A DNA stretch of 64,000 nucleotides from Streptomyces venezuelae ATCC 10712. GTDB lineage: Bacteria; Actinomycetota; Actinomycetes; Streptomycetales; Streptomycetaceae. Positions within the stretch are counted from its first letter, which is position 1. The number at the start of each line of letters is the position of its first letter. The position numbers were made by a program, and so were the translations under genes. Shown here in pieces: positions 1-10,783 of this stretch. The stretch spans positions 5,646,001 through 5,710,000 of the forward strand of contig NZ_CP029197.1 of the NCBI RefSeq assembly GCF_008639165.1. The letters run 5' to 3'. The notes beneath the pieces were generated by a model. That model was given only the letters and a program-made list of their open reading frames with translations, made no database searches and was not told the DNA's origin.

Positions 1-1
1 G

Positions 2-979
2 CTCTCCTGGTGGACCCCCGGCCTGGGCGACCAGTACACCGACTGGTTCTGGCCGACCGTCGATCCGTACCGGCTGCCCGGGACCACCGTCTCCACCCGG
101 CGGCTCGCCGACCGGGCCGGCGGCGAGTGGGGCGCGCCCAAGCCCGCCGTGCGCTGGGTCGGCGGGGCCACCGACGGCGAGTACGCGGCGATCGGCCAGC
201 ACCTGAAGGGCCTCGGCTCCACCCTTGAGGCCCGCAAGTCCTGGTTCTGCGCGGCCGACGCGGTGATCTGCCTCGGCGCCGGGATCACCGCGACCGACGG
301 CGTGCCCGTCGAGACGATCGTCGACAACCGCCTCCTCGGCGAGTCCGGCACCCAGGCCTTCACGACCGGCACCGGCTGGGCCCATCTGGAGGGCCACGGC
401 GGCTGGGTGTTCCCCCGGGGCGCCGCCCCGGGCGGCGCCGACGGCCTGCGCACCCTGCGCGAGGACCGCACCGGGGCCTGGAGCGACATCAACACCACCA
501 GCTCCACCGAGCGCAGGACCCGCCGCTACCAGACGCTCTGGCTGGACCACGGCACGGACCCGGTCGCGGCCGGGTACGCGTACCTCCTGATGCCGGGCGC
601 CTCCCGGCGTACGCTCGCGGCCCGCGCCGCCGACCCCGGCTGGCTGCACGTTCTCGACAACACGGCCGAGCGGCAGGCGATCGCCGTTCCGTCCCTCGGA
701 CTGACCGCCGCGAACCTCTGGCAGGCCGGTACGGTGGGACGCCTCACGGCCACCGCGCCCGCGAGCGTCCTCGTCCGGCGGCGCCGCTCGGTGCTCGACC
801 TGAGGGTCTCCGAACCGCTCCGCACGGGGCAGCCCCTGGAGCTGGTGTGGGACGGTCCGGTCCGCCGGGTCCTCGCGCACGACCCCTCCGTGGAGGTCCT
901 GGCCACCGGCCGCTCGCTGCGGGTGCGGATCACCCCGGGTACCCAGGGGGCGACCCATCGTTGCGAGGTGCTCGTCTAG
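2..979 (+). CDS. Polysaccharide lyase family 8 (hyaluronate/xanthan lyase-like), 3' part
   Basis: The reading frame is open from the left edge, so the 5' part of the gene lies outside the window. About 325 C-terminal residues remain. Near residue 31 the DPYRLPGTTV segment is the signature found after the helical domain in family 8 lyases. The rest, with many Trp, Gly and beta-strand-like stretches, fits the central and C-terminal beta-sandwich domains. Family members cleave hyaluronate, chondroitin or xanthan by beta-elimination and are normally secreted. The signal peptide and the catalytic Asn/His/Tyr region would lie upstream, so export and substrate cannot be judged here. The frame ends in TAG, 163 bases before the next gene on the same strand. 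Family assignment is fairly sure; substrate is unknown. Confidence 0.85.
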   Translation, partial: LSWWTPGLGDQYTDWFWPTVDPYRLPGTTVSTRRLADRAGGEWGAPKPAVRWVGGATDGEYAAIGQHLKGLGSTLEARKSWFCAADAVICLGAGITATDGVPVETIVDNRLLGESGTQAFTTGTGWAHLEGHGGWVFPRGAAPGGADGLRTLREDRTGAWSDINTTSSTERRTRRYQTLWLDHGTDPVAAGYAYLLMPGASRRTLAARAADPGWLHVLDNTAERQAIAVPSLGLTAANLWQAGTVGRLTATAPASVLVRRRRSVLDLRVSEPLRTGQPLELVWDGPVRRVLAHDPSVEVLATGRSLRVRITPGTQGATHRCEVLV

Positions 980-1130
980 ATCCACCGAGGTCCATGTCGA
1001 GACCCTACAAACACGAGGGGTACCTGGCTGTTGACTCGGGCTGGTCAGGGCGTCGTTCTGTCCAGCCCCACCAGGATTCGACACGGGAGACTGTACGGAG
1101 TCGACGGCGGGGTTTTCTTGTTCGACTTCG

Positions 1131-1142
1131 TAGGGTCGGTAC

Positions 1143-1143
<1 letters not shown>
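1131..1143 (+). promoter_or_regulatory. Candidate -10 box for leaderless accB mRNA
   Basis: TAGGGT at 1131-1136 lies six bases before the ATG of accB at 1143. A TANNNT box at this distance is the known hallmark of leaderless transcripts in Streptomyces. AGGG within the same box could instead act as a weak ribosome binding site, so the reading is not unique. Confidence 0.45.
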
Positions 1144-2726
<1,583 letters not shown>

Positions 2727-2740
2727 GAGGAGTCATCCAC

Positions 2741-2944
2741 GTGACCACGCCTGCCAATCTTCTCCGCGTCGAGAAGGGCCACGCCGACCCCGAGGAGCTC
2801 GCCGCCATCACCGCGGTGCTGCTCGCCCGCGCCGCCTCCCGTTCCGACGAGGGCGCGGCGAGCGACCACCGCGGCCGCACCACGGCCGGCTGGCGCCGCC
2901 TGGAGCGCGAGCACGGCTTCCGCGCGCCGCACAGCTGGCGCTGA
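2741..2944 (+). CDS. accE: Acyl-CoA carboxylase epsilon subunit
   Basis: This small 67-residue protein starts at GTG. It has the features of actinobacterial carboxylase epsilon subunits: an N-terminal LRVEKGHADPEELAAITAVL helix and a C-terminal tryptophan/arginine-rich tail (GWRRLEREHGF...SW). The epsilon chain binds the beta subunit and raises carboxylase activity. An AAGAGGAG ribosome site lies just after the accB stop, so the two genes form a translationally close operon. The downstream inverted repeat ends transcription. Confidence 0.88.
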   Translation: MTTPANLLRVEKGHADPEELAAITAVLLARAASRSDEGAASDHRGRTTAGWRRLEREHGFRAPHSWR

Positions 2945-2959
2945 CCCGTACGGCGGAAC

Positions 2960-2998
2960 GAGGGCCGGACCCCGGTGACACACCGGGGTCCGGCCCTC
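2960..2998. terminator. Bidirectional terminator between accE and the kinase gene
   Basis: A perfect 18-base inverted repeat (2960-2977 with 2981-2998) has a three-base ACA loop. It sits between two convergent genes and can serve both strands. Confidence 0.85.
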
Positions 2999-3014
2999 CT
3001 CCGTACCCGGACCC

Positions 3015-4619
3015 CTAGTTCATCAGTGCCTGTACGAGCACGATGCCGCCCCAGACCAGGGCGCCGATGATGGCGAGGAGGATCAGGACCGCCGCGCAGC
3101 CGAGCGCGATCTCGCCCTTGGTGAGGGGCTTGACCGGGGGCTTGTCGGGAGCGCCGGGGGCCTGACCGCCGTCCGGGGCCGCGCCCGCCGTCCACGCCTG
3201 GCCGGCGGAGGCGGACGGACCGGCAGAGGCGGACGGACCCGACGGGGCCGCTGCCGAAGCCGCCGGGCCGGAAGCCGCTGGGCCTGACGCCGCCGGTCCG
3301 GAAGCCGCCGGGCCGGAAGCCGCCGGTCCGGACGAGGAGGCGGCCGTACCCGACGTACCGGAGGCAGCGGCCGGTCCCGAGGCCGCCGTACCCGACGAGG
3401 CCCGTCCCGAGGCCGCCGCCGAGCCGGACGACCCCATCCAGCCCGACCCCGACGCCTTCGGGCCCACGCCGGACGAGGCCGACGCGCTCCTCGAAGCCGC
3501 CCCCGACGCCCCCGCCGCCCGCCCCGTCGCCGACGACCGGCCCGGGCCCTCGACGAACGGGTCCGAATAGCCGCCCGTGGTGCGCGCGCACCACGGGCAG
3601 GACGTGAGATGGCCGCCGTGGTGGTGCTCCGCCACCACCCCGCACTGGACGACACCCGACCGCGCCTCGTCCAGCGCCTCCAGCCACGCCGCCGACGAGG
3701 GCCGCCGCCGCGGGTCCCGGACGCCCGGCCCGAACGCCCGCCGGGCGAGCTCCACCACCCGGGGCGGCAGCACCTCGGGCGGCAGCAGCTGCCCCGGGGT
3801 CCGCACCCGCGCCGGGTGGACCAGGAAGGACGTACCGGCCTGGATGTTGTCCTTGCGGGTCGCCTCGTCCGCGCCGTGCAGCGGGGCCCCGTCGAACGGG
3901 TGGTTGCCGGCGCTGAGCAGCTGGTAGACGAGCACGGCGAGCGCGAAGTCGTCCGAGTGCCGGGTCGGCGGCTCCCCGGAGTACCGCTCGGGCCCCGCGT
4001 AGTCGTCGGTGAACACGTCGCTGCCGAAGGACTCCCCGGTCAGCGCGTCGGTGAAGGCGAACGAGTCGCAGTCCAGGAAGGTGACGAACCCGTTCGGGTC
4101 GACGACCGCGTTGGAGCTCGACAGGTCCCCCACGACGAAACGCTGCTGGTGCAGCTCCGCCGTCATGTACGCGAGGTTCGAGGCCGCCGCGAGCAGGAAC
4201 TTCCAGTGCGCCCGGCCGCCGAACCTGCGCAGCCGCACCCGCTTCTGGAGGAGTCCGCTCAGCGAGGTGTGCTCCGTCGGGTCGAGGAGCGGCATGGCGT
4301 AGCCGACCGGCCGCGCGCCGGCCTCGACCACGTCGACCGGCCAGACCAGCATCGGGGGCTGGCCCGGCGCCAGTTCCTCCCCGGCCAGCGGGTCGGCCCG
4401 GAGCATCGCCGCGATCCGGCGCAGCTGGGCGTCGTCCGGTGGCCGGTCGTAGATCTTGGCCACGAGGTCGGGGCGCTCGTTCAGCCCCCACACGCTGCCC
4501 TGGCCGCCGGTGCCCAGCGGCTTGGGTCCGCGGGTGACGCGCGTGCCGTCACCGAGGACCAGGAAGGGGGCGTTCAGATGGTCGGCCCCGCCGATGTCGT
4601 CGTTGTCAGCCGCAGTCAT
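3015..4619 (-). CDS. Divergent, tail-anchored protein kinase of a vWA/PP2C/kinase triad
   Basis: The protein has about 534 residues. Residues 15-35 carry a glycine-rich loop (GTGGQGSVWG) followed by a VAKIYD lysine. The catalytic loop reads GDLSSSN instead of HRDxxxxN, and the metal motif is DCD instead of DFG. This variant is typical of kinases found with TerY-like vWA and PP2C genes. A CPWC pair with upstream Cys and His residues (about 340-365) may bind zinc. Next comes a low-complexity Gly-Pro-Ala-Ala-Ser repeat region, then one hydrophobic segment (ALGCAAVLILLAIIGALVW) at the extreme C-terminus, so the kinase probably faces the cytosol as a tail-anchored protein. The start ATG overlaps the phosphatase stop as ATGA. 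The long upstream open frame is a shadow. The kinase fold is clear; the substrate is unknown. Confidence 0.82.
   Translation of the reverse strand: MTAADNDDIGGADHLNAPFLVLGDGTRVTRGPKPLGTGGQGSVWGLNERPDLVAKIYDRPPDDAQLRRIAAMLRADPLAGEELAPGQPPMLVWPVDVVEAGARPVGYAMPLLDPTEHTSLSGLLQKRVRLRRFGGRAHWKFLLAAASNLAYMTAELHQQRFVVGDLSSSNAVVDPNGFVTFLDCDSFAFTDALTGESFGSDVFTDDYAGPERYSGEPPTRHSDDFALAVLVYQLLSAGNHPFDGAPLHGADEATRKDNIQAGTSFLVHPARVRTPGQLLPPEVLPPRVVELARRAFGPGVRDPRRRPSSAAWLEALDEARSGVVQCGVVAEHHHGGHLTSCPWCARTTGGYSDPFVEGPGRSSATGRAAGASGAASRSASASSGVGPKASGSGWMGSSGSAAASGRASSGTAASGPAAASGTSGTAASSSGPAASGPAASGPAASGPAASGPAASAAAPSGPSASAGPSASAGQAWTAGAAPDGGQAPGAPDKPPVKPLTKGEIALGCAAVLILLAIIGALVWGGIVLVQALMN
3235..3420 (-). 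repeat. Coding tandem repeat, Gly-Pro-Ala-Ala-Ser units
   Basis: Degenerate 15-base units encode repeated GPAAS in the linker between the kinase domain and the C-terminal membrane segment. Such repeats can change length between strains. Confidence 0.7.
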
Positions 4620-5479
4620 GTCCGTATCGCCCACAGGAGAGTCTTGTCGTCCCCGGTCACCCGGGTGATCTGGTCCGAGCCGAGGAAGGCCTTGAGCCTT
4701 CGTTCCTCCTCGTCGTGCTCGTAGTCGGGCCGGGCGAGCCGGTCGAAGAGATGCCCGAGGAAGGCGTCGTGCGGCAGCGGGGGCCCGGAGGGGGCCCGCC
4801 GCAGCAGCGCGTGGGTCAGGCCGTCCGTGGACAGCAGCACCCCCTCGACCCCCTCGTCGCGGACGCAGTCCACCCGGAGCTGGTCGAGGGCGGTGGGCGA
4901 GCCGACGAACACGGTCTCGTTCGCGTACTCGCTGCCGGTGTGGGCGCGGGGCAGCAGGTGGTACGAGGCGGGGTGCGCGGGATCGCCGCCGATGGGGTTC
5001 CCGGCCGGGGCCCCGGCGCCCTCCTCGGCCGCCCCCTGACCCGTACCGCCGTCGGTGCGGACGACGACGAGACCGTCGCCGACCGACAACTGCCCGAGCC
5101 AGCCCGGTGCGAGGACCACCACCGTCAGCGTGGTGGCGTAGAGCCCGGGGGGACCCTGGCACCACCGCAGGAACGCGTCCCGCACCTGGTGGAACGCCTC
5201 CGTCAGCTGCTCCTTGCGGGCCCGGGCGTCCGGCAGCCGCTCCCAGGCCGTGACCACCGGCTCGAACGCCCGCGTCGCCAGCTGCACCACCTGCGCGGAG
5301 CCCGCGCCGGAGTACGGCGCGCTCCCCGCGCCGTCCGCCACCGCGAGCACCAGACCCGACGGGGTGACGCGGCACCGCCACGCGTCCTGGCAGGGCGTCC
5401 CCTCCCGGAGGTGCCGGTAGCCCTGCGCGCTCGTGCCGTGCACCCGCCAGCCCTTGGGGGACCCGTCGGCCGGCCTCAC
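4616..5479 (-). CDS. PP2C-family protein phosphatase of the triad
   Basis: The protein has 287 residues and starts at GTG 5479, where GTGA overlaps the stop of the vWA gene. That overlap and the conserved N-terminal GWRVHGTSAQGYRHLREGTPCQDAW region decide the start. The metal-binding acidic motifs of PP2C_2 enzymes are visible: ADGAGSA near residue 52, SVGDG in the middle, LLSTDGLTH and the final GDDKTLLW. The enzyme should remove phosphate from Ser/Thr residues, presumably undoing the work of the adjacent kinase. It is predicted to be soluble and translationally coupled on both sides. Confidence 0.88.
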   Translation of the reverse strand: MRPADGSPKGWRVHGTSAQGYRHLREGTPCQDAWRCRVTPSGLVLAVADGAGSAPYSGAGSAQVVQLATRAFEPVVTAWERLPDARARKEQLTEAFHQVRDAFLRWCQGPPGLYATTLTVVVLAPGWLGQLSVGDGLVVVRTDGGTGQGAAEEGAGAPAGNPIGGDPAHPASYHLLPRAHTGSEYANETVFVGSPTALDQLRVDCVRDEGVEGVLLSTDGLTHALLRRAPSGPPLPHDAFLGHLFDRLARPDYEHDEEERRLKAFLGSDQITRVTGDDKTLLWAIRT

Positions 5480-6264
5480 GCCGGGACCTGTCCACCGCCG
5501 CGCCGACGCTTCAGCCGGGCGAAGATCTCCTGGAACTCGGCCTCCGCCGCGCCGCCCTGGGTGGCCTTGGCGCTGTGCGACATCGCGGTGAGCAGCTCCG
5601 CGAACGGGAAGCCGTCCAGCCAGGCGTTGTAGTGCGGCGCCAGCTCCTGGAGGACCCCCTCCGCGCCCGTGTGCCGCTCGCCGACCCCGACCGCGAACAG
5701 CCGGAAGCGCTGCTCCTCCTCCGCCTTGCGCAGATCGGGCAGCAGCTCGCGGTAGGCGTACGAGAAGTTGCCGCGGATGTCGCTGGGGTAGCCGTCGGTG
5801 ACGACGCAGATCTGCGGGCGGTAGTACGTCAGGCCCTCGGCGCGCAGCCCCGCCTTGTAGTCGGCGACCACCTCCATCGCCAGGCGCAGCGCCCGGTCGA
5901 GCAGGGTCACGCCGTTGGCGCGGAGCACCGGCGGCCGGAACTCGTGGGCCGGGACGAACGGGCTGTGGGGCCACTCCGGCGCGGTGGTCCCGAGCGGGGT
6001 GCAGCCCTGCCAGACCGTGATGCCGTCGCTGCCGCCGAAGGTGATGACGGCGACGTCGACGGCGGCGCTGAGCGCCATGTCGTCGACGAGGCTCGTCGCC
6101 CAGGAGGTGAGCGCGGAGTTGAGCGCGTCGATGGCGCCGTGCTGGCTCAGGGAGGAGGAGGTGTCCAGGCAGAGCAGGAGCGGCAGCCGCTGGGCGCTGT
6201 CGAACTCGAAGCCCATGTACGGCACGGGGAGCGGGGCTTCGTCGGGCTGAGGCGTGGGAAACAC
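5476..6264 (-). CDS. von Willebrand factor A domain protein (TerY-like)
   Basis: The protein has 262 residues, most of them one vWA domain. The metal-ion-dependent adhesion site is complete: DTSSS at residues 34-38, the Thr in GVTLLDRAL, and the Asp in VVTDGYPSD. Related TerY proteins are encoded together with a PP2C phosphatase and a kinase and are thought to act as phosphorylated adaptor or assembly proteins in stress responses. There is no signal peptide or membrane segment, so it is probably cytosolic. The gene overlaps the phosphatase start by four bases. An 82-base gap separates it from the upstream membrane-protein gene. Confidence 0.88.
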   Translation of the reverse strand: MFPTPQPDEAPLPVPYMGFEFDSAQRLPLLLCLDTSSSLSQHGAIDALNSALTSWATSLVDDMALSAAVDVAVITFGGSDGITVWQGCTPLGTTAPEWPHSPFVPAHEFRPPVLRANGVTLLDRALRLAMEVVADYKAGLRAEGLTYYRPQICVVTDGYPSDIRGNFSYAYRELLPDLRKAEEEQRFRLFAVGVGERHTGAEGVLQELAPHYNAWLDGFPFAELLTAMSHSAKATQGGAAEAEFQEIFARLKRRRGGGQVPA

Positions 6265-6346
6265 GGCTACTCCGTGGAACGACGGGGACGGATGGGCATG
6301 CGTCGTGGGGGGGTGTGCGGTGCGAGCGGTACGGATGTGGGGGAGG

Positions 6347-7513
6347 TCAGTGGAGCGGGCCGGCCACCAGCGAGGGAGGCTCCGAGTCCGGTGTCACCGT
6401 GACGCGGACGAGGTCGCCGGGGCGCGGGTACGCCGATGCGGAGCCCTGCCAGCGGGCCCGGCACAGGGCGCCCTCCCACTCGACGTAGCCCTCGGGGCGC
6501 AACCAGGTCGCGGCCGTGACGACGAACCGCTGCCCGCCGCCGAGCGCCACGGTGTCGCGGTCGCCGCCGCCATGGAGCGCCTGCCGGGCGGGCTCGCCGG
6601 CCGGCCCGCCCCCGGCGGGAAGGGGCAGCGGCGGTTCGGTCCCCGGTACGGAATGGGTCTCGGCGGACGGAAGCCGGCGCGGCTCCTCGTGCGGCACCCG
6701 GCGCGGCTCGGAGTCCGGCTCGGAGCGGGTTTCGGAGCGCGGGTCGGCCGGGGGTTCGGACCGTGGCGTGGCGCCCGGCGGCGTGGTGTGCCGCGCGCGG
6801 TCGTCGGGGTCGCCGCCCCCGGTGCCGTCCGCCCGGGAAGCACCGGCCGCCGGGGGCGCCTCCTGCGGATCCGGCCCGGTGCGCTGCGGCAGCACGACGG
6901 CGGCCGTGTCGAGCAGCGCCCGCCCGGCCCACCGCACCAGGTCGCCCACCAGGCCGGGGGACGGGGCCGCCGGGCCGCGACGGCCCGGCTCCGCGCCCGG
7001 TCCGGCCGCGGGGCGCGCCGGGGGAGCGGCCGCGCCCGGCGGAGCCGTACGCCCGGCTTCGGGCCCGGGCGAGGCCGCCCGGCCTCCGCCGGACCGCCGC
7101 CGACCGTCGCCCTCCCGCCGACCGTCGCCCTCGCGCCGACCGTCGTCCTCGCGCCGCGGGTCGCCCCGGCGGGCCTCCGCCTCGCGCTGCCGGTCGGCCT
7201 CGCGGCGCGCCTCGGTCTCGTGCCGCTCCTGCGCCTCGCGCCTCAGCCGGGCCTCGCGTCGGGCTTCGGCCTCGTGCCGCTCCTGCGCCTCCCGCCGGGC
7301 CTCTGCCTCACGCCGCTTCCGGGCGTCCCGCCGGGCCTGTGCCTCGTGCCACTCCTGCGCCTGGCGTCGCATCTCGGCCTCCCGCCTCTCCTCGGCCTCG
7401 CGGGCCCGGCGCGAGCGGCCGGAGCGCCAGGAACCCGTGCTGGACCACATGATGGCGAGGGCCGCCATCAAGGGGATCACCGTGACCGTCAGCACGACGG
7501 CGGCCCATTCCAT
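6347..7513 (-). CDS. Membrane protein with charged single helix and NfeD-like C-terminus
   Basis: The protein has 388 residues from ATG 7513, chosen because GGGAG lies about eight bases upstream and the product then begins with a membrane segment (WAAVVLTVTVIPLMAALAIMW). An in-frame ATG at 7540 would overlap the preceding gene. After the membrane segment come about 100 residues almost entirely of Arg, Glu, Ala and Gln with i/i+4 opposite charges, suggesting a stable single alpha helix or coiled coil. A Pro/Ala/Arg-rich disordered part follows. The last 65 residues (TAATWLRPEGYVEWEG...GDLVRVTVT...L) resemble the OB-fold of NfeD proteins, which is an inference. Function is unknown; its operon links it to kinase/phosphatase signalling. 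Confidence 0.75.
   Translation of the reverse strand: MEWAAVVLTVTVIPLMAALAIMWSSTGSWRSGRSRRAREAEERREAEMRRQAQEWHEAQARRDARKRREAEARREAQERHEAEARREARLRREAQERHETEARREADRQREAEARRGDPRREDDGRREGDGRREGDGRRRSGGGRAASPGPEAGRTAPPGAAAPPARPAAGPGAEPGRRGPAAPSPGLVGDLVRWAGRALLDTAAVVLPQRTGPDPQEAPPAAGASRADGTGGGDPDDRARHTTPPGATPRSEPPADPRSETRSEPDSEPRRVPHEEPRRLPSAETHSVPGTEPPLPLPAGGGPAGEPARQALHGGGDRDTVALGGGQRFVVTAATWLRPEGYVEWEGALCRARWQGSASAYPRPGDLVRVTVTPDSEPPSLVAGPLH
7100..7425 (-). repeat. Coding repeat for the Arg/Glu/Ala-rich helix
   Basis: Imperfect repeats of short units encode the RREAEARREAQERHEA-type helix of the membrane protein. The period is about seven to eleven residues. The complementary strand also looks like a long open frame, but that is a shadow of the repeat. 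Confidence 0.65.
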
Positions 7514-7517
7514 CCGG

Positions 7518-8028
7518 TCACTCCCACGAGGTGAGGTCATCGGTGCTCCGGAGCACGAAGCCGAGGTCGTGGCACTCCCGCAGCAGCCGTACCGCCGAGT
7601 CGAGGAGCCGGTCCAGGGTCGCGGCGAACCCGTCGGCCGACAGGTGCGCGGCCAGCGGCAGGGCGAGGACCGCGGAGAGCAGTGGTTCCTCGCTGTGCTC
7701 GTCGCCCAGGATCGCCGTGGGGGTCACCTCGCGGGAGTTCCAGGCGGTCGCGGCGGCGGCGGTGGGCGCGAGCCGGTCCACGGGGACCAGGGTCCCGTCG
7801 GTGACGGCCACCACGAGGGAACCGGCCGCGGGGCTGATGTCGACGGTGAGCCGGGGTCCGGCGGGGCCGCCGACCGTGGTCTCCAGGTAGAGGGCGCCGT
7901 CCTCGCTGGCGACGGGTTCGCCGCGGCGGCGCGCCCACTCCCGTACCAACGGCTCCCAGCCGCCCCGCAGTTCGTGGACGCGCTCGGCGCTCTCGGCGGC
8001 TCCGGCGGGTCCGGCCGGTCCAGGGTGC

Positions 8029-8039
<11 letters not shown>
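7518..8039 (-). CDS. YbjN / secretion-chaperone-fold protein
   Basis: The protein has 173 residues with no membrane segment. The alternating beta pattern (ALYLETTVGG...RLTVDISP...LVVAVTDGTLVPV) followed by a WNSREVTPTAILGDE strand and two helices containing a conserved LSADGFAATLDRLLDSAVRLL resembles the YbjN fold shared with type III secretion chaperones. Family members are putative adaptor proteins and are common beside actinobacterial kinases. The start overlaps the kinase gene by 11 bases, and the stop is four bases from the next ATG, so it is translated from the same operon. Its partner is unknown. Confidence 0.65.
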
Positions 8040-9030
<991 letters not shown>

Positions 9031-9095
9031 GCTTCCTCCCCCGAGGTCCCCCGGACAACGTAGTGGACGCGCGGGATCCTGGTGGCGGTTTCACG

Positions 9096-9133
9096 CCGAA
9101 GGCCGCGCTCCCCGGGGGGAACGCGGCCTTCGG
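9096..9133 (-). terminator. Terminator of the second conservon
   Basis: A 12-base inverted repeat (9096-9107 with 9122-9133), extended by an inner C-run/G-run pair, lies just downstream of the leftward cvnD gene ending at 9155. It separates this operon from the kinase operon. Confidence 0.75.
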
Positions 9134-9154
9134 TACCTGGACGCCGGGGGACAG

Positions 9155-9736
9155 CTACCGGAGCCGGGCCATGAGGGCGTGCTCGACGAGCGTGATGAGG
9201 GCGCTCTTGGCGTCGGCGCGGTGGCGGGCGTCGGTGGTGATGATGGGGGTGTCGGGGCCGATCTGCAGGGCCTCGCGGACTTCTTCGGGCTGGTAGGGCT
9301 GGTTGCCGTCGAAGCCGTTGAGGGCGATGACGAACGGCAGGCCGCTGTTCTCGAAGTAGTCGACGGCGGGGAAGCAGTCGGCGAGGCGGCGGGTGTCGAC
9401 GAGGACGACGGCGCCGATGGCGCCGCGGACCAGGTCGTCCCACATGAACCAGAAGCGGTCCTGGCCGGGGGTGCCGAACAGGTACAGGATCAGGTCCTGG
9501 TCCAGGGTGATGCGGCCGAAGTCCATGGCGACGGTCGTCGTCGTCTTGTCGCCGGTGTGGGTGAGGTCGTCGATGCCCGCGGAGGCGGACGTCATGACGG
9601 CTTCGGTACGCAGCGGGTTGATCTCCGAGACGGCGCCGACGAACGTGGTCTTGCCCACGCCGAAGCCACCCGCCACCACGATCTTCGCGCTGGTGGTTGA
9701 ACGGGCCGCGCCGCCGCTAGAGCTTGCGAAGTCCAC
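9155..9736 (-). CDS. cvnD2: Conservon small GTP-binding protein CvnD (copy of conservon 2)
   Basis: The 193-residue protein is a Ras/MglA-like GTPase. The P-loop is GGFGVGKTTF (residues 23-32), the G3 region is FGTPGQDRFW and the G4-like motif is ALNGFDG. In conservons, CvnD acts at the membrane with CvnA, CvnB and CvnC in a complex compared to G-protein-coupled signalling. Its start overlaps cvnC by 20 bases. The protein differs from the second CvnD (14426-15007) only at the last residue (Arg instead of Lys), and its DNA is nearly identical as well. Confidence 0.93.
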   Translation of the reverse strand: MDFASSSGGAARSTTSAKIVVAGGFGVGKTTFVGAVSEINPLRTEAVMTSASAGIDDLTHTGDKTTTTVAMDFGRITLDQDLILYLFGTPGQDRFWFMWDDLVRGAIGAVVLVDTRRLADCFPAVDYFENSGLPFVIALNGFDGNQPYQPEEVREALQIGPDTPIITTDARHRADAKSALITLVEHALMARLR

Positions 9737-9755
9737 TGAGCACCCTTTCGAGCAG
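9161..9755. repeat. Direct repeat copy 1, shared with 14432-15026
   Basis: The first 537 bases (9161-9697) are identical to 14432-14968. Two mismatches (9698 and 9701) follow, and identity then continues to 9755, for 595 bases with two differences. The copies are 5271 bases apart in the same orientation. Confidence 0.93.
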
Positions 9756-10271
9756 TGTCACGTCTGGCTGACCGCCGGCGGCCTCGTCGCCGCCCGGCTG
9801 GTGGATGGCGACGAGTCCGGCCTCGGCCAGGTCGGCGACGAGGATTCGGGCGACGCCGAGGGGGATGGAGAGAAGGGCCGAGATCTCCGCGACCGACTTG
9901 ATCTCGAAGCAGAGCCGGCAGATCCGCTGGTGCTCGGGCAACTGCCCCTGCAGCCTGGACGGATCGGCGGTCGTGCTGACCAGCGCCTCGATGGCGAGCT
10001 GGTAGCGCGGCCGGGTCCGGCCGCCGGTCATCGCGTACGGACGCACCAGCGGGTTGTGGCCGCCGCCCGCACTGCTGGAGCCGGCCGCCGACGGGGCGCG
10101 GGTGGCGCGGTGCGCGCCCGCGGACGGTCCCTGAGGCTGCTGATAGGGCTGCGACGCACCCTGTCTGCTCGGGGCGGAGGGAAAGTTGAACCGGTTCTGC
10201 GCGGTGTCGCCCAGCGGCGCCTGGTGCGCGTCATAACCGTTGTAAGGGCCTTGGCCCGGTGGTGTTCCCAC
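9717..10271 (-). CDS. cvnC2: Conservon DUF742 protein CvnC
   Basis: The protein has about 184 residues from GTG 10271. This start is preferred over upstream ATGs because a GGAGGAGGAG ribosome site lies directly before it. The first 75 residues are Gln/Pro/Ala-rich and probably disordered. The conserved DUF742 domain begins at PLVRPYAMTGGRTRPRYQLAIEALV and continues through a winged-helix-like region (HQRICRLCFEIKSVAEISALLSIPLGVARILVADLAEAGLV). CvnC proteins are cytosolic partners of CvnA and CvnD. The 3' end overlaps cvnD. Confidence 0.9.
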   Translation of the reverse strand: MGTPPGQGPYNGYDAHQAPLGDTAQNRFNFPSAPSRQGASQPYQQPQGPSAGAHRATRAPSAAGSSSAGGGHNPLVRPYAMTGGRTRPRYQLAIEALVSTTADPSRLQGQLPEHQRICRLCFEIKSVAEISALLSIPLGVARILVADLAEAGLVAIHQPGGDEAAGGQPDVTLLERVLSGLRKL

Positions 10272-10362
10272 GTCTCCTCCTCCGACTGCCTCGCGGTCCA
10301 TGTCCCTTGGACCGCGCCACCGCACCCTACGGGGCGGTGGCGCGAAACGCACTGTCTGTCTG

Positions 10363-10776
10363 TTAGTTGAGAAGACTTCCCTGGAGCTCCGCCCGGAGGT
10401 CGGGAGTCAGGACGGTGCCCGCGCGGTCCACGAGCAGTGCCATCTCGTAGCCCACGAGGCCGATGTCGGCCTCCGGGTGCGCGAGCACGGCCAGCGAGGA
10501 GCCGTCCGAGATCGACATGATGAAGAGGAAGCCGCGCTCCATCTCCACCACGGTCTGATTGACCGCACCGCCCTCGAAGATCCGGGACGCGCCCGCGGTC
10601 AGCGAGGTCAGTCCGGAGGCGACGGCGGCCAGCTGGTCGGCGCGGTCCCGGGGGAAGCCCTCGGACATCGCCAGCAGGAGTCCGTCGGCGGAGACCACCA
10701 CCGTGTGCGACACCCCGGGGGTGTTGTCCACGAAGTTGGTGATCAACCAGTTCAGATTCTGCGCCGCCTGGCTCAT
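10363..10776 (-). CDS. cvnB2: Conservon roadblock/LC7 protein CvnB
   Basis: The protein has about 137 residues and consists of one roadblock/LC7 domain, a fold that regulates small GTPases. It probably controls nucleotide exchange or hydrolysis by CvnD. The ATG giving MSQAAQNLNWL is used here. A GTG at 10782 is better spaced from the AGGAG site, so translation may begin two codons earlier. The gene starts right after the cvnA stop. About 90 bases separate it from cvnC. Confidence 0.92.
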   Translation of the reverse strand: MSQAAQNLNWLITNFVDNTPGVSHTVVVSADGLLLAMSEGFPRDRADQLAAVASGLTSLTAGASRIFEGGAVNQTVVEMERGFLFIMSISDGSSLAVLAHPEADIGLVGYEMALLVDRAGTVLTPDLRAELQGSLLN

Positions 10777-10783
10777 GCTCACA

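Noticed and set aside
3015..5495. 826-residue kinase reading frame
   Set aside because: The N-terminal 290 residues would overlap the PP2C gene in another frame. The ATGA overlap at 4616-4619 marks the true kinase start.
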